Part shown: positions 49,581 to 58,562 of the stretch, piece by piece | Layout: every line of letters starts with the position of its first letter | Position numbering within the stretch: position 1 is the first letter of the stretch | Origin: UBA1952 sp965246905 | GTDB lineage: Bacteria; Bacteroidota; Bacteroidia; Chitinophagales; Chitinophagaceae | Direction of reading: 5' to 3' | DNA length: 64,000 bases | Assembly (NCBI GenBank): GCA_965246905.1 | Contig: CBDFFZ010000012.1 | Span: 37,860-101,859, forward strand | Notes under the pieces: model-generated | Seen by the model: the letters and a program-made list of their open reading frames with translations, nothing else | What the model was told of the DNA's origin: nothing | Database searches by the model: none | Program-made: the position numbers and the translations under genes

Positions 49581-49672
49581 ATCGTTTTAATAATCGGGAA
49601 AAAGAGCGATAATGTTTTCCGGGCTGTGATCGCACATATTTTTTGCATCCCGCAGAAGAATAGATGAGAATA

Positions 49673-49933
49673 CTATTTTAGAGCGGCAAGATTTTCTTTA
49701 CTCCATCTTATACGGCGTTCATTATAAAGCTTCTCTGTAAGGTTATCAATTGTCATTTGTGCAGAAGGGTCGGAAATTTCATTCTGATTTTCGACTGTTC
49801 CGGTATGATTTGATTTGATATCAAGAGCAACGGGCGCCGGCACTACTAAATGAATATACTCATTAGAGTCTTGAGTTCTTGCATTCAGGCTAAAGGATAC
49901 AGCAAAGGAAAGCAGGAAAAATAAATTTTTCAT
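49673..49933 (-). CDS. Small secreted protein, unknown function
   Basis: An 86-residue protein with a signal peptide (MKNLFFLLSFAVSFSLNA), then about 65 residues of polar sequence (HLVVPAPVALDIKSNHTG, LTEKLYNERRIRWSKENLAA). The ATG at 49933 is chosen because it begins the signal peptide. No family is recognised. It is upstream of, and in the same direction as, the iron operon (about 134 nt gap with a hairpin), but there is no sign that they are linked functionally. Confidence 0.5.
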   Translation of the reverse strand: MKNLFFLLSFAVSFSLNARTQDSNEYIHLVVPAPVALDIKSNHTGTVENQNEISDPSAQMTIDNLTEKLYNERRIRWSKENLAALK

Positions 49934-50426
49934 AGGTTTGGATTTTAAAAGCATCTATCTAATAATGGTCAAATACCATGCCAAACTAAAGATGCGTATA
50001 TTATTTTTATTTTATTTAACAAAATAAATAAATCAGTATATTAAAATTTTTCCTTGATGGCTAAACCACTTTTTATTTAGTCGAAAAATATCACTAAAAA
50101 TGTTACAGGTTATTTTAGCTATATACAAAGTGCTCTAAATGTGTTATAACGGCATAAAATTTATATGGCAGAACCTCATTGATCAATAAGGATTTTGGGG
50201 AAAATATTCCTTTATACATTAGTATAATGTTAGCATTCACCTATGCCATGCCGCAAAAATGGAGACATTTAGGCAGGCATTTAAGTAGTTCATAAAACAA
50301 ATTTAAATAGAAGCAAATTTGTTTAGCGGATTAATATATATTATTAGTAGAAAGTGGAAGTTTGGTTGAGGTATTTGGACTGGCCCTAAACCTGTATTAC
50401 TTTAGGGCCGGATAAATGTTTGAATC
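49934..50426. other. AT-rich divergent gap between the small secreted gene and the HD gene
   Basis: About 490 bases of mostly AT-rich DNA with several A/T runs and no plausible ORF. Near its right end is a 9-bp inverted repeat (50382-50409) overlapping a likely promoter for the HD gene. Nothing else is recognised. Confidence 0.4.
50374..50409 (+). promoter_or_regulatory. Probable promoter of the HD gene with embedded inverted repeat
   Basis: TTTG (50374-50377), a 20-nt spacer and TACTTTAG (50398-50405) approximate the Bacteroidota promoter. GGCCCTAAA (50382-50390) and TTTAGGGCC (50401-50409) are perfect inverted copies around 10 nt, and the right arm covers the -7 box. A bound regulator or an RNA fold could thus control the start; this is inference. 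Confidence 0.4.
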
Positions 50427-51005
50427 ATGCAATTTGAGCAGGCAAAGAAATATATACTTGCAAGATTGAGAGATGAATTACCTCCGCATCTTTCTTATCA
50501 TAGCGTAGCACATGTAAAAGATGTATATAAAGCCTGTAAACAATTGGCCGAAGCGGAAGGCGTAGAAGGCGAAAATCTTACCCTCCTGCTTACCGCAGCG
50601 CTTTATCACGATTCCGGATTCCTTGTAAATCAAAAGAACCATGAAGAAATTTCGTGCAATATTGTACAGGAACAACTGCCCGGTTTCAGTTACACGGATA
50701 CACAGATAGGAACCATTTGCGGCATGATCAGGGCGACAAAAATTCCGCAGCAGCCTGGGAACCTCCTCGAGCAAATTCTTGCCGATGCCGATTTAGATTA
50801 TCTTGGTCGGGATGATTTTTTTGTGATCGGCGACCGGCTGTTCGAAGAGTTGTCGATGTATGGTTTTTTAAGCTCCGAGGATGAATGGAACAAGCTGCAG
50901 GTACGGTTTATGGAAGCGCATCATTATTTTACTGAAACGGCTATGCGCCTGCGGCTGAAAGGCAAGAATGAAAACCTTGCAAAAGTAAAGAAAAAAGTAG
51001 ATTAG
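50427..51005 (+). CDS. HD-domain phosphohydrolase
   Basis: A 192-residue protein with an HD metal-dependent phosphohydrolase domain. The ligands are seen as YHSVAHVKDV (first His), AALYHDSGFL (HD pair), then NHEE and LADADLDYLGRDDF with the distal Asp. Similar single-domain HD proteins act on nucleotides or cyclic dinucleotides, but the substrate is unknown. ATG 50427 is 24 nt before the YitT gene's upstream gap ends; YitT starts 24 nt after this stop, so they may be co-transcribed. Confidence 0.85.
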   Translation: MQFEQAKKYILARLRDELPPHLSYHSVAHVKDVYKACKQLAEAEGVEGENLTLLLTAALYHDSGFLVNQKNHEEISCNIVQEQLPGFSYTDTQIGTICGMIRATKIPQQPGNLLEQILADADLDYLGRDDFFVIGDRLFEELSMYGFLSSEDEWNKLQVRFMEAHHYFTETAMRLRLKGKNENLAKVKKKVD

Positions 51006-51029
51006 CTTATTGACGACAGCATTTAACGA

Positions 51030-51905
51030 ATGAAGATTTTAGATAAATTAGGGCCTGCGGCCCAGGACATTATTTACGCTCTACTCGGAGTAATAAGCAG
51101 CGCATTTGCCCTAAAGAGCTTTCTTATACCCAATCACTTTCTTGATGGCGGCGTAACTGGCGTAAGCCTCCTTGTACATGAAACATACCATATAAATATT
51201 GCGTGGATATTGATACTTGCAAATATACCATTGATGGTGATGGGTGGTTTCCAGATCAGTTGGAAATTTGCTGCGCGCTCCATGGCCTGTGTCATCGCGC
51301 TGGCAATCTGCCTCGCCATTGTTCCCTTTCCTATAGTTACTTCCGATAAGCTGATTGTTTCTATTTTCGGTGGATTTTTTCTTGGCCTCGGCATCGGGTT
51401 GGGTATGCGTGGAGGCTGCGCCATCGATGGTATTGAAATACTGGCCCTTTATACATTGCGGCGCTCTTCATTTACAATATCCGAAATTATTTTAGGGCTC
51501 AATGTGATCATTTTTCTCCTTGCAGCCATTTCGCTGGGTTTAGAGATCGCGCTTTTTGCAATGCTTACCTATTTTGTAGCTACCCGAACCATTGATTATG
51601 TAGTGGAAGGCCTGGAAGAATTTACCGGTGTAACCATCATCTCCAGCCATAGCGAAGAGATAAAGCGCAAACTCGTTTTAGAGTTGGGCCGGGGCATTAC
51701 TATTTATAAAGGCGAGCGGGGCTTTTTGAAAGACAGTTTCGAAGTAAGCCAGGAAACGGATATTGTTTTCACAGTTATTACCCGCTTAGAAGTGCGCAAG
51801 CTTAAAAATGTGGTTCATTCCATTGATGCACGGGCTTTTGTCTTTACAAATACCATCAAGGAAGCTGCCGGCGGCGTTTTGAAACGAACACAGCACGCCC
51901 ATTAA
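51030..51905 (+). CDS. YitT family membrane protein (DUF161/DUF2179)
   Basis: A 291-residue protein with five or six N-terminal membrane helices (YALLGVISSAFALKSFLIPN, then GLGIGLGMRGGCAIDGIEI with the conserved G-G-x-x-x-G pattern) and a C-terminal DUF2179 cytoplasmic domain (GRGITIYKGERGFLKDSFEV, IVFTVITRLEVRKLK, and DARAFVFTNTIKEAAGG). The family is widespread; function unknown, with transport suspected. It starts 24 nt after the HD gene and converges on the esterase gene with 2 nt between the stops. Confidence 0.93.
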   Translation: MKILDKLGPAAQDIIYALLGVISSAFALKSFLIPNHFLDGGVTGVSLLVHETYHINIAWILILANIPLMVMGGFQISWKFAARSMACVIALAICLAIVPFPIVTSDKLIVSIFGGFFLGLGIGLGMRGGCAIDGIEILALYTLRRSSFTISEIILGLNVIIFLLAAISLGLEIALFAMLTYFVATRTIDYVVEGLEEFTGVTIISSHSEEIKRKLVLELGRGITIYKGERGFLKDSFEVSQETDIVFTVITRLEVRKLKNVVHSIDARAFVFTNTIKEAAGGVLKRTQHAH

Positions 51906-51907
51906 TA

Positions 51908-53053
51908 TTACTTAGGCGCTGTTACGGCTTTCAGGAACCGCTCTTCAGCATATACAGCCAACTGGCCGGAAGGCCCGTTCAGCGAATACTCGCAGCCGTG
52001 CGTAGCCCAGGGTAGGCCAAGCAGCAAATGCTTTACACCGTTTTTCTTTAGCTCGTCTGCCAGCAAAACAGCTTCGTCAAAATGCACATGTGCGTCATTG
52101 CCGCCATGAATGATAAGCGTAGGTACAGTTTGTGGTGTAATGAAATGCGTTGCCGAACCGGCGGTATAAGCTGCCTGAGCGCTTTTGGGCGTGCCGCCAA
52201 AGAAGTCTTCGATCACCTGCCTGGAATCCATTACCAGTGGGGCATCCGGATGATCATAGGCCCAGAAAATATCGGTGGGACCGTAAAAATCAATAACGCC
52301 TTTAATGCCAGGATCATTAAGACTGTAGGCGGCGGCAAGTACGATCTGTCCGCCTGCCGAGCGCCCCATCAGCACGAAGTTATTGGGGTCAAGATTCAGG
52401 TTTACCGCATTGGTTCGGAGGTATTCTATAGCGGCTTTTACATCTTCGACCGGCGCGGGGCTTTTATACTGCGGCGCAAGGCGATAATTGATGGTAGCTA
52501 CATTATAGCCGGCTTTGGCAAAGTAGGAATTCACCTCAGGCAGCTCACCGCTGTTACCTTTTTTCCAGGAGCCGCCATGTACCACAAGCAGGCAGGGGCG
52601 TACGCCGGGTACCTGCGCCTTCGTATAATCCAGTGTCAGCGCCATACCTGTATGCATGGCATATTGCATAGTGGTAAATGGAAGCAGGGGTGCGCCGATG
52701 CCGGTAATCATCTGTGAGATGCGGAAAGGCACTTCGCGATGCGGAGCCTTTAAGTCATTAGTCGAAACGCCGAAGGCATCATTGAGCCGGGTATCAAGAT
52801 TTGAGGCGACACTATAAGCGCGAATGATAGGCGTTGAAAATAATATCAGCGCAACGAGCGAAAGCGCTATGGAAAGTCCTTTAAATCTCTGGCTCCTCAA
52901 GCTCCAGATTAATAAAATTAAAATGCTGATGATCCATACCCAGGGAAACTCGCCAACGGCGATAGCTACATACCATACCTGCTTTGCCGGTATCGGCAAA
53001 ACCGTAAACAGCGAGCATAAAAAGCAAAAGATGATCAGGACAATGCGAAGCAT
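51908..53053 (-). CDS. Membrane-anchored alpha/beta hydrolase (esterase/lipase BD-FAE-like)
   Basis: A 381-residue protein. The first ~90 residues hold three hydrophobic helices (IVLIIFCFLCSLFTVLPI, ISILILLIWSL, SIALSLVALILFSTPI). The hydrolase domain follows with the oxyanion HGGSWKKGNSG, the nucleophile elbow GRSAGGQI, an acid region (IHGGNDAHVHFDEAVLLADE) and His in WATHGCEY. All triad positions appear present. The fold matches carboxylesterase/BD-FAE-type enzymes; substrate not known. It faces YitT convergently with only 2 nt between their stops. Confidence 0.85.
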   Translation of the reverse strand: MLRIVLIIFCFLCSLFTVLPIPAKQVWYVAIAVGEFPWVWIISILILLIWSLRSQRFKGLSIALSLVALILFSTPIIRAYSVASNLDTRLNDAFGVSTNDLKAPHREVPFRISQMITGIGAPLLPFTTMQYAMHTGMALTLDYTKAQVPGVRPCLLVVHGGSWKKGNSGELPEVNSYFAKAGYNVATINYRLAPQYKSPAPVEDVKAAIEYLRTNAVNLNLDPNNFVLMGRSAGGQIVLAAAYSLNDPGIKGVIDFYGPTDIFWAYDHPDAPLVMDSRQVIEDFFGGTPKSAQAAYTAGSATHFITPQTVPTLIIHGGNDAHVHFDEAVLLADELKKNGVKHLLLGLPWATHGCEYSLNGPSGQLAVYAEERFLKAVTAPK

Positions 53054-53134
53054 TAAGCGGAATTTTGGATTAATGTACGCATGAAATGAACTGGCAGACT
53101 TTTAAGCACCCTCATCAGTACAAGGTTCCAAACA

Positions 53135-53362
53135 CTAAATCACCTTCTTGGGCGGCAGATCGAAAGCAACGGCTTCATGCTCGAAATGCCCGTTGTGGGA
53201 GCCGTCGCAGAAGGGCTTGTTCTTTGACAACCCGCACCGGCACACGGTAACAATGGTCCTGCCGCCGAGGCCGTACGCCGCCCCGCTTTTGTCCACTACT
53301 TCAAAATCGCCTTCTATCTTTAGGGAGCCGTTATTGTTGACGGTAATTTTTGTTGCTGCCAT
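53135..53362 (-). CDS. CDGSH iron-sulfur domain protein
   Basis: A 75-residue protein with the CDGSH motif VCRCGLSKNKPFCDGSHNGH, i.e. C-x-C-x9-C-D-G-S-H with three Cys and one His that bind a redox-active 2Fe-2S cluster. The N-terminal half (ITVNNNGSLKIEGDFEVVD) is a short beta part. Such small proteins are thought to transfer electrons or clusters; the exact partner is unknown. It is upstream of the esterase on the same strand (81 nt gap) and 25 nt downstream of the DEAD-box gene stop. Confidence 0.93.
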   Translation of the reverse strand: MAATKITVNNNGSLKIEGDFEVVDKSGAAYGLGGRTIVTVCRCGLSKNKPFCDGSHNGHFEHEAVAFDLPPKKVI

Positions 53363-53387
53363 TTCTTTTATTTGGGATAAAGCTACT

Positions 53388-54623
53388 TTACTTCCGCTTC
53401 TTTTTCCTCCCTTCCTGCTCTTTTTCCATTTCTTCCATCAGCAGCTTCCAGTTGGTATTAGGCACATCTTCCGTAAAAGACACCGTCTCACGATAGTCGC
53501 TTCCATCTATCTTCATCACTGTTACCTTTTTATCCATCATCTTTTCTATGTCATCCAGCAGCGGCTTTTCCTCCTCACTGCAAAAAGAAACAGCATTGCC
53601 TTTATGGATGCCGCGCCCGGTGCGGCCTACGCGGTGCACATAGTTTTCCGGCACTTCGGGCAGGTCATAATTCACTACATAATCCACGTTGGGAATGTGG
53701 ATGCCGCGCGCGCTTACATCGGTAGTTACAAGAATGCGGGCTTTGCCTTCCTTGAATGCATTCATCACCTCCATGCGGTCTTCCTGGTCTTTGCCGCCGT
53801 GCATGGAAAGTGTATCTATTCCAATCCTTTTCATGGCGGCCACCACGCGCTCGGCCCGCACCTTCGTGCGTACGAATACCAGTATTTTATGCTCCGGGAA
53901 TTCCTTGATCAGCCGCTCTAAAAAGAACCGCTTATCGTCCATTGCTACGAAGGCTACAGAGTGTGTTACGTTTTTGGATACAAGATCTTTGGGAGATATC
54001 TGGATGCGGATCGGATTGTGTACAATGGAGTAGGCCAGCTCCTTGATCTCCGGACTTATCGTGGCAGAGAAGAATAAGGTCTGATGGTGTTTGGGCAGGA
54101 ATTTGATTACATCGAGCATGTCTTTGTAGAAGCCGAGATCCAGCATGAGGTCGGCCTCGTCGAGCACCAGTAGCTGCACGCCGGTTATGTCTATGTGTTT
54201 CTGATAGATGAGGTCGAACATGCGGCCGGGCGTGGCAATGAGCACATCCACGCCTTTATCCAGCTTTTTTATCTGCGGATCCTGCGATACGCCGCCATAG
54301 AGTCCCAGCACTTTCAGCCTAGTGTATTTTGCAAGGGCGCTGAATGCTTCCGCAATCTGCGCGGCAAGCTCGCGGGTGGGCACCATTACGAGGCAGCTTA
54401 CGCTATCGTCCTTTTTCCGGTGCGCTCTTTGCTGCAGGAGGTGCAAAATGGGAATGGCGAAGGCAGCCGTTTTCCCGGTGCCGGTCTGCGCGATCGCCAG
54501 CACATCATCGCCCTTTAAAATAGAGGGAATAGCCTTGAACTGGATATCGGTAGGGCGCTTGTAGCCCAGCTCTTCAAGGCTTCTTTTTACTTCCGGAGAG
54601 ATAGGGTACTGGTCAAATTTCAT
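53388..54623 (-). CDS. DEAD-box RNA helicase
   Basis: A 411-residue ATP-dependent RNA helicase. In order: Q motif region YKRPTDIQFKAIPSILKG, motif I AQTGTGKTAAF, Ia PTRELAAQI, motif II VLDEADLMLD, motif III FSATI, motif V VTTDVSARGIHI and motif VI HRVGRTGRGIHKGN, followed by a basic tail (EKEQEGRKKKRK). Only the two RecA domains and tail are present, as in the RhlE-like group in Bacteroidota. ATG 54623 begins MKFDQYPIS, the standard N-terminus; the upstream frame is not conserved. A TACCTTTG box lies at 54657-54650 (minus), predicting a leader of about 24 nt. Confidence 0.93.
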   Translation of the reverse strand: MKFDQYPISPEVKRSLEELGYKRPTDIQFKAIPSILKGDDVLAIAQTGTGKTAAFAIPILHLLQQRAHRKKDDSVSCLVMVPTRELAAQIAEAFSALAKYTRLKVLGLYGGVSQDPQIKKLDKGVDVLIATPGRMFDLIYQKHIDITGVQLLVLDEADLMLDLGFYKDMLDVIKFLPKHHQTLFFSATISPEIKELAYSIVHNPIRIQISPKDLVSKNVTHSVAFVAMDDKRFFLERLIKEFPEHKILVFVRTKVRAERVVAAMKRIGIDTLSMHGGKDQEDRMEVMNAFKEGKARILVTTDVSARGIHIPNVDYVVNYDLPEVPENYVHRVGRTGRGIHKGNAVSFCSEEEKPLLDDIEKMMDKKVTVMKIDGSDYRETVSFTEDVPNTNWKLLMEEMEKEQEGRKKKRK

Positions 54624-54788
54624 GATCTGGAAATGCTTATGCGCAGGCACAAAGGTAGCCGGTAAAACGGCCCGGTGAAGGAATGGGCAGCCAGGTGCAT
54701 GCCTGCAATAAAGATGGGACGAGAGAGGTTTTTTTGTGCCGCTTTGCAAGGCACGCCTTCCTTATCTTCACCGCATTCTAATCCTCTT

Positions 54789-55838
54789 ATGTTTCGTACC
54801 CTTTTTATTACCGCCTTTTGCTGCAGCCTCTGTACAGCAGGCTTCGCGCAAAAGCCGCCTGCATTCAACGACCGCTATATTTCCGATAAAACCGGTGATC
54901 TCCTGCTGCGCGTTTATGGGTCCAACAAGTTTTCGGAGCTAACGCTCGGCGATTATCATTATAAAGAGCGCCTCGTTTACCGGCCCAACACCAATTATAA
55001 CGTAGGTGTGGGCTTCAACTACCGGTGGCTCGGCATCAACCTCGGCTTCAAGGCTCCCGGCTTCAATAACGACGACGATCAGCGCGGAAAATCGAAGTGG
55101 CTCGACCTCCAGGCGTATATCTATATGCGCAAGCTCAACATCGATTTTTACGGGCAGAGCTTTGAAGGCTATTACCTCGCCAATGATGATCTGTTGCAGC
55201 ATGAGCCCGTAGGGCGCGACTATTTTTTGCGCAATGATATCCAGACGCGCAATCTCGGTGCCAACGTGGAGTATTTATTTAATGGAAAGAAATTTTCTTA
55301 CCGCGCCGTCTATCTTCAAAATGAGCGCCAGCTGAAAAGCGCAGGCTCATTCATAGTTGGTGCCGGATTACATTATCACCATACCCGCGCCGATTCTTCG
55401 CTCATCCCCAATAAAGACCTCATCTATGCCGCTTATGGGGCGGGGCAGGATTACAACCGGAGCGGCATTGCATCGCTCACGGTGAATGGCGGGTATGCGC
55501 ACACCCTTATCATCGCAAAGAATTTTTTCCTTACCGGTTCGGCAGTGCTCGGCGCTGGAGTAAACCATGCCACACTCAAAAATGAGGCAACGGCTTTTGA
55601 CCAGAATACCTTTGGCGTGCAGCTCAATGCAATAGGCCGCTTAGGCGCAGGCTATAACAGCGATCGGTTTTACGCCGGCATCTATTATGTTACCAATTAC
55701 GAAGCCAGCAACCTTTCCAGCCAGGGCCGCTACCAGGTATATCAAACAGGTTTGCTACGCGTTGCGGTGGCACGCAGGTTTACTGCGCCTAAAAGGGTAG
55801 TACGCCTGTTCGATGGCGTGGAAAAGCTCTTTAAATAA
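54789..55838 (+). CDS. DUF4421 outer-membrane protein
   Basis: A 349-residue protein with a signal peptide (LFITAFCCSLCTAGFA) and the DUF4421 pattern YRPNTNYNVGVGFNYRWLGI, LGFKAPGFNNDD, KWLDLQAYIYMRKLNIDFY and YFLRNDIQTRNLGANVEYLF. DUF4421 proteins of Bacteroidota are predicted beta-barrels of unknown role. The body shows alternating strands with Tyr/Phe/Gly, and the chain ends in a basic tail. ATG 54789 starts the signal peptide. It is divergent from the DEAD-box gene. A 19-bp stretch (54731-54749) nearly identical to one at tsaD lies upstream. Confidence 0.9.
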   Translation: MFRTLFITAFCCSLCTAGFAQKPPAFNDRYISDKTGDLLLRVYGSNKFSELTLGDYHYKERLVYRPNTNYNVGVGFNYRWLGINLGFKAPGFNNDDDQRGKSKWLDLQAYIYMRKLNIDFYGQSFEGYYLANDDLLQHEPVGRDYFLRNDIQTRNLGANVEYLFNGKKFSYRAVYLQNERQLKSAGSFIVGAGLHYHHTRADSSLIPNKDLIYAAYGAGQDYNRSGIASLTVNGGYAHTLIIAKNFFLTGSAVLGAGVNHATLKNEATAFDQNTFGVQLNAIGRLGAGYNSDRFYAGIYYVTNYEASNLSSQGRYQVYQTGLLRVAVARRFTAPKRVVRLFDGVEKLFK

Positions 55839-55874
55839 GAAAATTATTCGCTGAAAAAATGCATTGATTCAGTA

Positions 55875-56660
55875 TTATCCTAAGAGATCCTGCCAATGTT
55901 TTTGCAGCCTGTCCTTCATTTCGCGGTCGGTCAGGTCAAATTTTACCGGCACTACAGATGCGTATCCTGCTTCCAGGGCTTCGATATCCGTTTCTCCTCC
56001 CTGATCCATATTTACAAACCGGCCTACCATCCAGAAATAATCTTTGCCACGCGGATCTACACGGTGGTCAAAATCTTCAGTCCATTTTGCAAACGCCTGC
56101 CGGCAGATCTTCAGGCCCTTGAAGCTTTCCATTGTTCCTTTCGGAATGTTCACATTAAGCAGAAAATGCGGAGGCATTTTATCGGTAAGCATTCTCCTGG
56201 AAATAGTGTGCGCAACTTCCTGCGCTACAGAAAAATCCGCCTCAAAAGAAAAATCCAGCAAAGAGAACCCTACTGAAGGGATGCCTTCTATAGCCGCTTC
56301 CATAGCCGCACTCATAGTGCCTGAGTAGAGCACATTAATGCTTGAATTAGCTCCGTGATTGATGCCGCTAACGCAAAGATCTGGCGCTCGGTGCAGCACT
56401 TTATCGCGGGCAAGCTTCACGCAGTCCACAGGTGTGCCGCTGCACTGATAAGATTCTATCCCCTCAAAAACATCCACCTTATTCAGGCGCAGGGGGTGCC
56501 CGATGGTGATGGCATGGCCCATACCGCTCTGTGGACTATCGGGCGCTACTACCACAACCCTGCCCAGATCCTTAACCGCCGTTACAAGGCTGCGGATTCC
56601 GGGCGCAGTGATTCCATCATCATTCGTTACAAGAATTATAGGTCTGCTATCGTCGTTCAT
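55875..56660 (-). CDS. surE: 5'/3'-nucleotidase SurE
   Basis: A 261-residue SurE, a metal-dependent nucleoside monophosphatase of the stationary-phase survival family. Motifs: ILVTNDDGITAPGIRSLV at the N-terminus (metal-binding Asp-Asp), VVAPDSPQSGMGHAIT, CSGTPVDCVKL, and VSGINHGANSSINVLYSGT with the distal Asn ligand. Length matches. A TAATTTTG box on the minus strand (56675-56668) ends 7 nt before the ATG, another ultra-short leader. It converges on the DUF4421 gene with a 36-nt gap. Confidence 0.95.
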   Translation of the reverse strand: MNDDSRPIILVTNDDGITAPGIRSLVTAVKDLGRVVVVAPDSPQSGMGHAITIGHPLRLNKVDVFEGIESYQCSGTPVDCVKLARDKVLHRAPDLCVSGINHGANSSINVLYSGTMSAAMEAAIEGIPSVGFSLLDFSFEADFSVAQEVAHTISRRMLTDKMPPHFLLNVNIPKGTMESFKGLKICRQAFAKWTEDFDHRVDPRGKDYFWMVGRFVNMDQGGETDIEALEAGYASVVPVKFDLTDREMKDRLQKHWQDLLG

Positions 56661-56672
56661 CGTGCCGCAAAA

Positions 56673-57458
56673 TTACCAATCGGTGCGCAATAAGCGGATA
56701 CGGCCAATGATATAGTAGGCAGCAATCCAGCAAAGAGAGGCAACAGCATAGGCATAGGGGGAGATGCCCTTGAGCCCACCCATTTTCTGCATGCCCTCCA
56801 GCGATGATAGCTGCAATAGCTGATCACTACATTGCAGCGGCAGGAAAAGATCGATAAAGAACAGTTGCTTACCGTAGAAGAAATAGAGATGAAGGAGGCT
56901 CTCGAACATAAGGCTGTATATAACAAACAGGCTGATGGCGAGCCCGCTGCGCTTTACAAGGTGCGCTATCAACATGGCGAAGCCGAGGTAGTTTACAGAA
57001 AGCAAAAGCATCCATGCAAGACGGATGATGTTGCCCCCGAAGCCATCCCACGCAGCTCCTTTGCTAATGCCGAGTACAATTCCGGTAAGGAAAACGAACA
57101 GCGTTACAGCTACAGCAAGTACCAGCAGCACGAGCCATTTTGCATGGTACACCTGCAGACGGCTCCAACCATCGATCATGTTCTGGCGATGTGTTTTATA
57201 GCCGTATTCATTGGTTACAAGTATGGATACGAGTATGGCAATGAAAATGATGAAGTTGGAGGCATGGGCGGTTACATTGCTCCAAACATCGCTGAAAGAA
57301 TAAGTGCCGCCCAGCAGATCAATAGGCCCCATTTTGAGGAGGCCGTTGCTAACGCCCAGATTCCAGAGTGGGAAAAGCACGGCAAATAGCCCGGTTAGAA
57401 TCCAGAAGGTGCGGAAGCGCTTTATTTTAAGCCATTCGATGGCAAGAAGGGATTGCAT
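56673..57458 (-). CDS. ABC transporter permease (ABC-2 type)
   Basis: A 261-residue integral membrane protein with about six helices, starting MQSLLAIEWLKIKRFRTFW and continuing ILTGLFAVLFPLWNLGV, NFIIFIAILVSILVTNEYGY, and WLVLLVLAVAVTLFVFLTG. The N-terminal E-W-x-K-x-x-R segment and E-Y-x-x-x-T-x-R loop (NEYGYKTHRQNMIDG) are typical of ABC-2 exporters. The cognate ATPase is the upstream gene on the same strand, 79 nt away. Substrate unknown. ATG 57458 is chosen because it begins the conserved N-terminus. Confidence 0.88.
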   Translation of the reverse strand: MQSLLAIEWLKIKRFRTFWILTGLFAVLFPLWNLGVSNGLLKMGPIDLLGGTYSFSDVWSNVTAHASNFIIFIAILVSILVTNEYGYKTHRQNMIDGWSRLQVYHAKWLVLLVLAVAVTLFVFLTGIVLGISKGAAWDGFGGNIIRLAWMLLLSVNYLGFAMLIAHLVKRSGLAISLFVIYSLMFESLLHLYFFYGKQLFFIDLFLPLQCSDQLLQLSSLEGMQKMGGLKGISPYAYAVASLCWIAAYYIIGRIRLLRTDW

Positions 57459-57537
57459 TGTGTGGTAATTAAGATGTAGGAAGGCTTTGCGAATCTTCGC
57501 GTATTTACTTTGCGTGCTTTGCGGTAAATGTTTCTTA
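57459..57537. repeat. Spacer with TTTGCG-rich repeat between the ABC genes
   Basis: The 79-nt gap contains three CTTTGCG units: GGCTTTGCGAAT (57482-57493), then TTACTTTGCG and TGCTTTGCGG (about 57507-57526). The TTTGCG-rich pattern resembles short degenerate repeats I associate with Bacteroidota intergenic DNA. It could also hold a promoter for the permease. Confidence 0.3.
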
Positions 57538-58437
57538 TCACGAAACAGAACCATCATCTGTAAGTTCCATGAATTTGCTCTCGAGGCTGCGCTTTTTAAG
57601 CACGAGATGGGACAGCGTAATGCCTTGCTGCGCACAGTAAGCATTCACCGCTGCGGGTTGCAATTCATCACCACCCGAAAGTTGCAGGAAACCATCGCTA
57701 TGCGCCACTTTTTTGACCATAGGCAAATTAATGAGGCTACTTTCCAGCTTACCAAGATCCGCTGCGCCCACTTCCACAATATCCTGTGCCTGCATCACGG
57801 TACCAACCGGGCCGGTGAGCAGGAGACTGCCGCGTTTCAGAATAGCTACATGCGTGCATACTTTCTCCACTTCATAAAGCAGGTGGCTTGCCATAATAAC
57901 AGTAATACCGTGAGCGCTCAGGCTTTGGATCAGCTCGCGTATCTCGGCAATCCCCACCGGGTCGAGGCCGTTGGTTGGCTCATCCAGCACCAGCACTTTA
58001 GGATGGCCGAGCAGTGCGGAAGCAATGGCTAGCCGTTGCTTCATACCCAGGGAATAGGTGCTGAATTTGCTCGTGCGGCGCTCTAAAAGGTTAACTAACC
58101 CAAGAACACGCGTAATATCGTCTTTACCGCGGCCTTTGATAGCAGCGGAAATCTCAAGATTGTCATCGGCGCTGAGGTAATGATAGAAATTGGGGGTTTC
58201 CAGCAGTGAGCCTATCTGCTGTCTTGCAGCATCCGGCTGCGCGCCGTTGAGCCAGCTATACGAGCCGCTATCGGCCAGCAGCACATTGAGCACTGTGCCG
58301 AGCAGGGTAGTCTTCCCGCTGCCATTAGGGCCCAGGATACCGAACACCGAACCTTCCGGCACCTCAAAAGAAACATCTTTCAGGGCCTGTACGGCACCAT
58401 AGGATTTACGGATATTCTGAACAGACAGTATAGGCAT
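57538..58437 (-). CDS. ABC transporter ATP-binding protein
   Basis: A 299-residue ABC ATPase. Walker A is GILGPNGSGKTTLLGTVLN (about residues 30-50), the signature motif YSLGMKQRLAIASAL, Walker B VLVLDEPTNGLDPVG and the H-loop IMASHLL. The C-terminal ~80 residues form an extra regulatory domain. ATG 58437 (MPILSVQNIRKSYGA) gives the correct start. It is followed by the permease gene, together forming a two-gene exporter; the type is that of small bacteriocin/antibiotic or lipid exporters, but the substrate is unknown. Confidence 0.95.
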   Translation of the reverse strand: MPILSVQNIRKSYGAVQALKDVSFEVPEGSVFGILGPNGSGKTTLLGTVLNVLLADSGSYSWLNGAQPDAARQQIGSLLETPNFYHYLSADDNLEISAAIKGRGKDDITRVLGLVNLLERRTSKFSTYSLGMKQRLAIASALLGHPKVLVLDEPTNGLDPVGIAEIRELIQSLSAHGITVIMASHLLYEVEKVCTHVAILKRGSLLLTGPVGTVMQAQDIVEVGAADLGKLESSLINLPMVKKVAHSDGFLQLSGGDELQPAAVNAYCAQQGITLSHLVLKKRSLESKFMELTDDGSVS

Positions 58438-58562
58438 ATGTAGTTGTTGGTCGTAAGTCAAAAGTAGTATGCCGAAAGACATGGGAGAATGGAAATTCGG
58501 TAATCATCACGCTTAAGTCGGTAAAGGATTTAAGACTTTTAGCTTCTACTTAAGGCAAGTAA

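Noticed and set aside
49581..49672. Fur box upstream of the iron operon
   Set aside because: Only scattered GATAAT-like words; no 19-bp inverted repeat resembling a Fur site.
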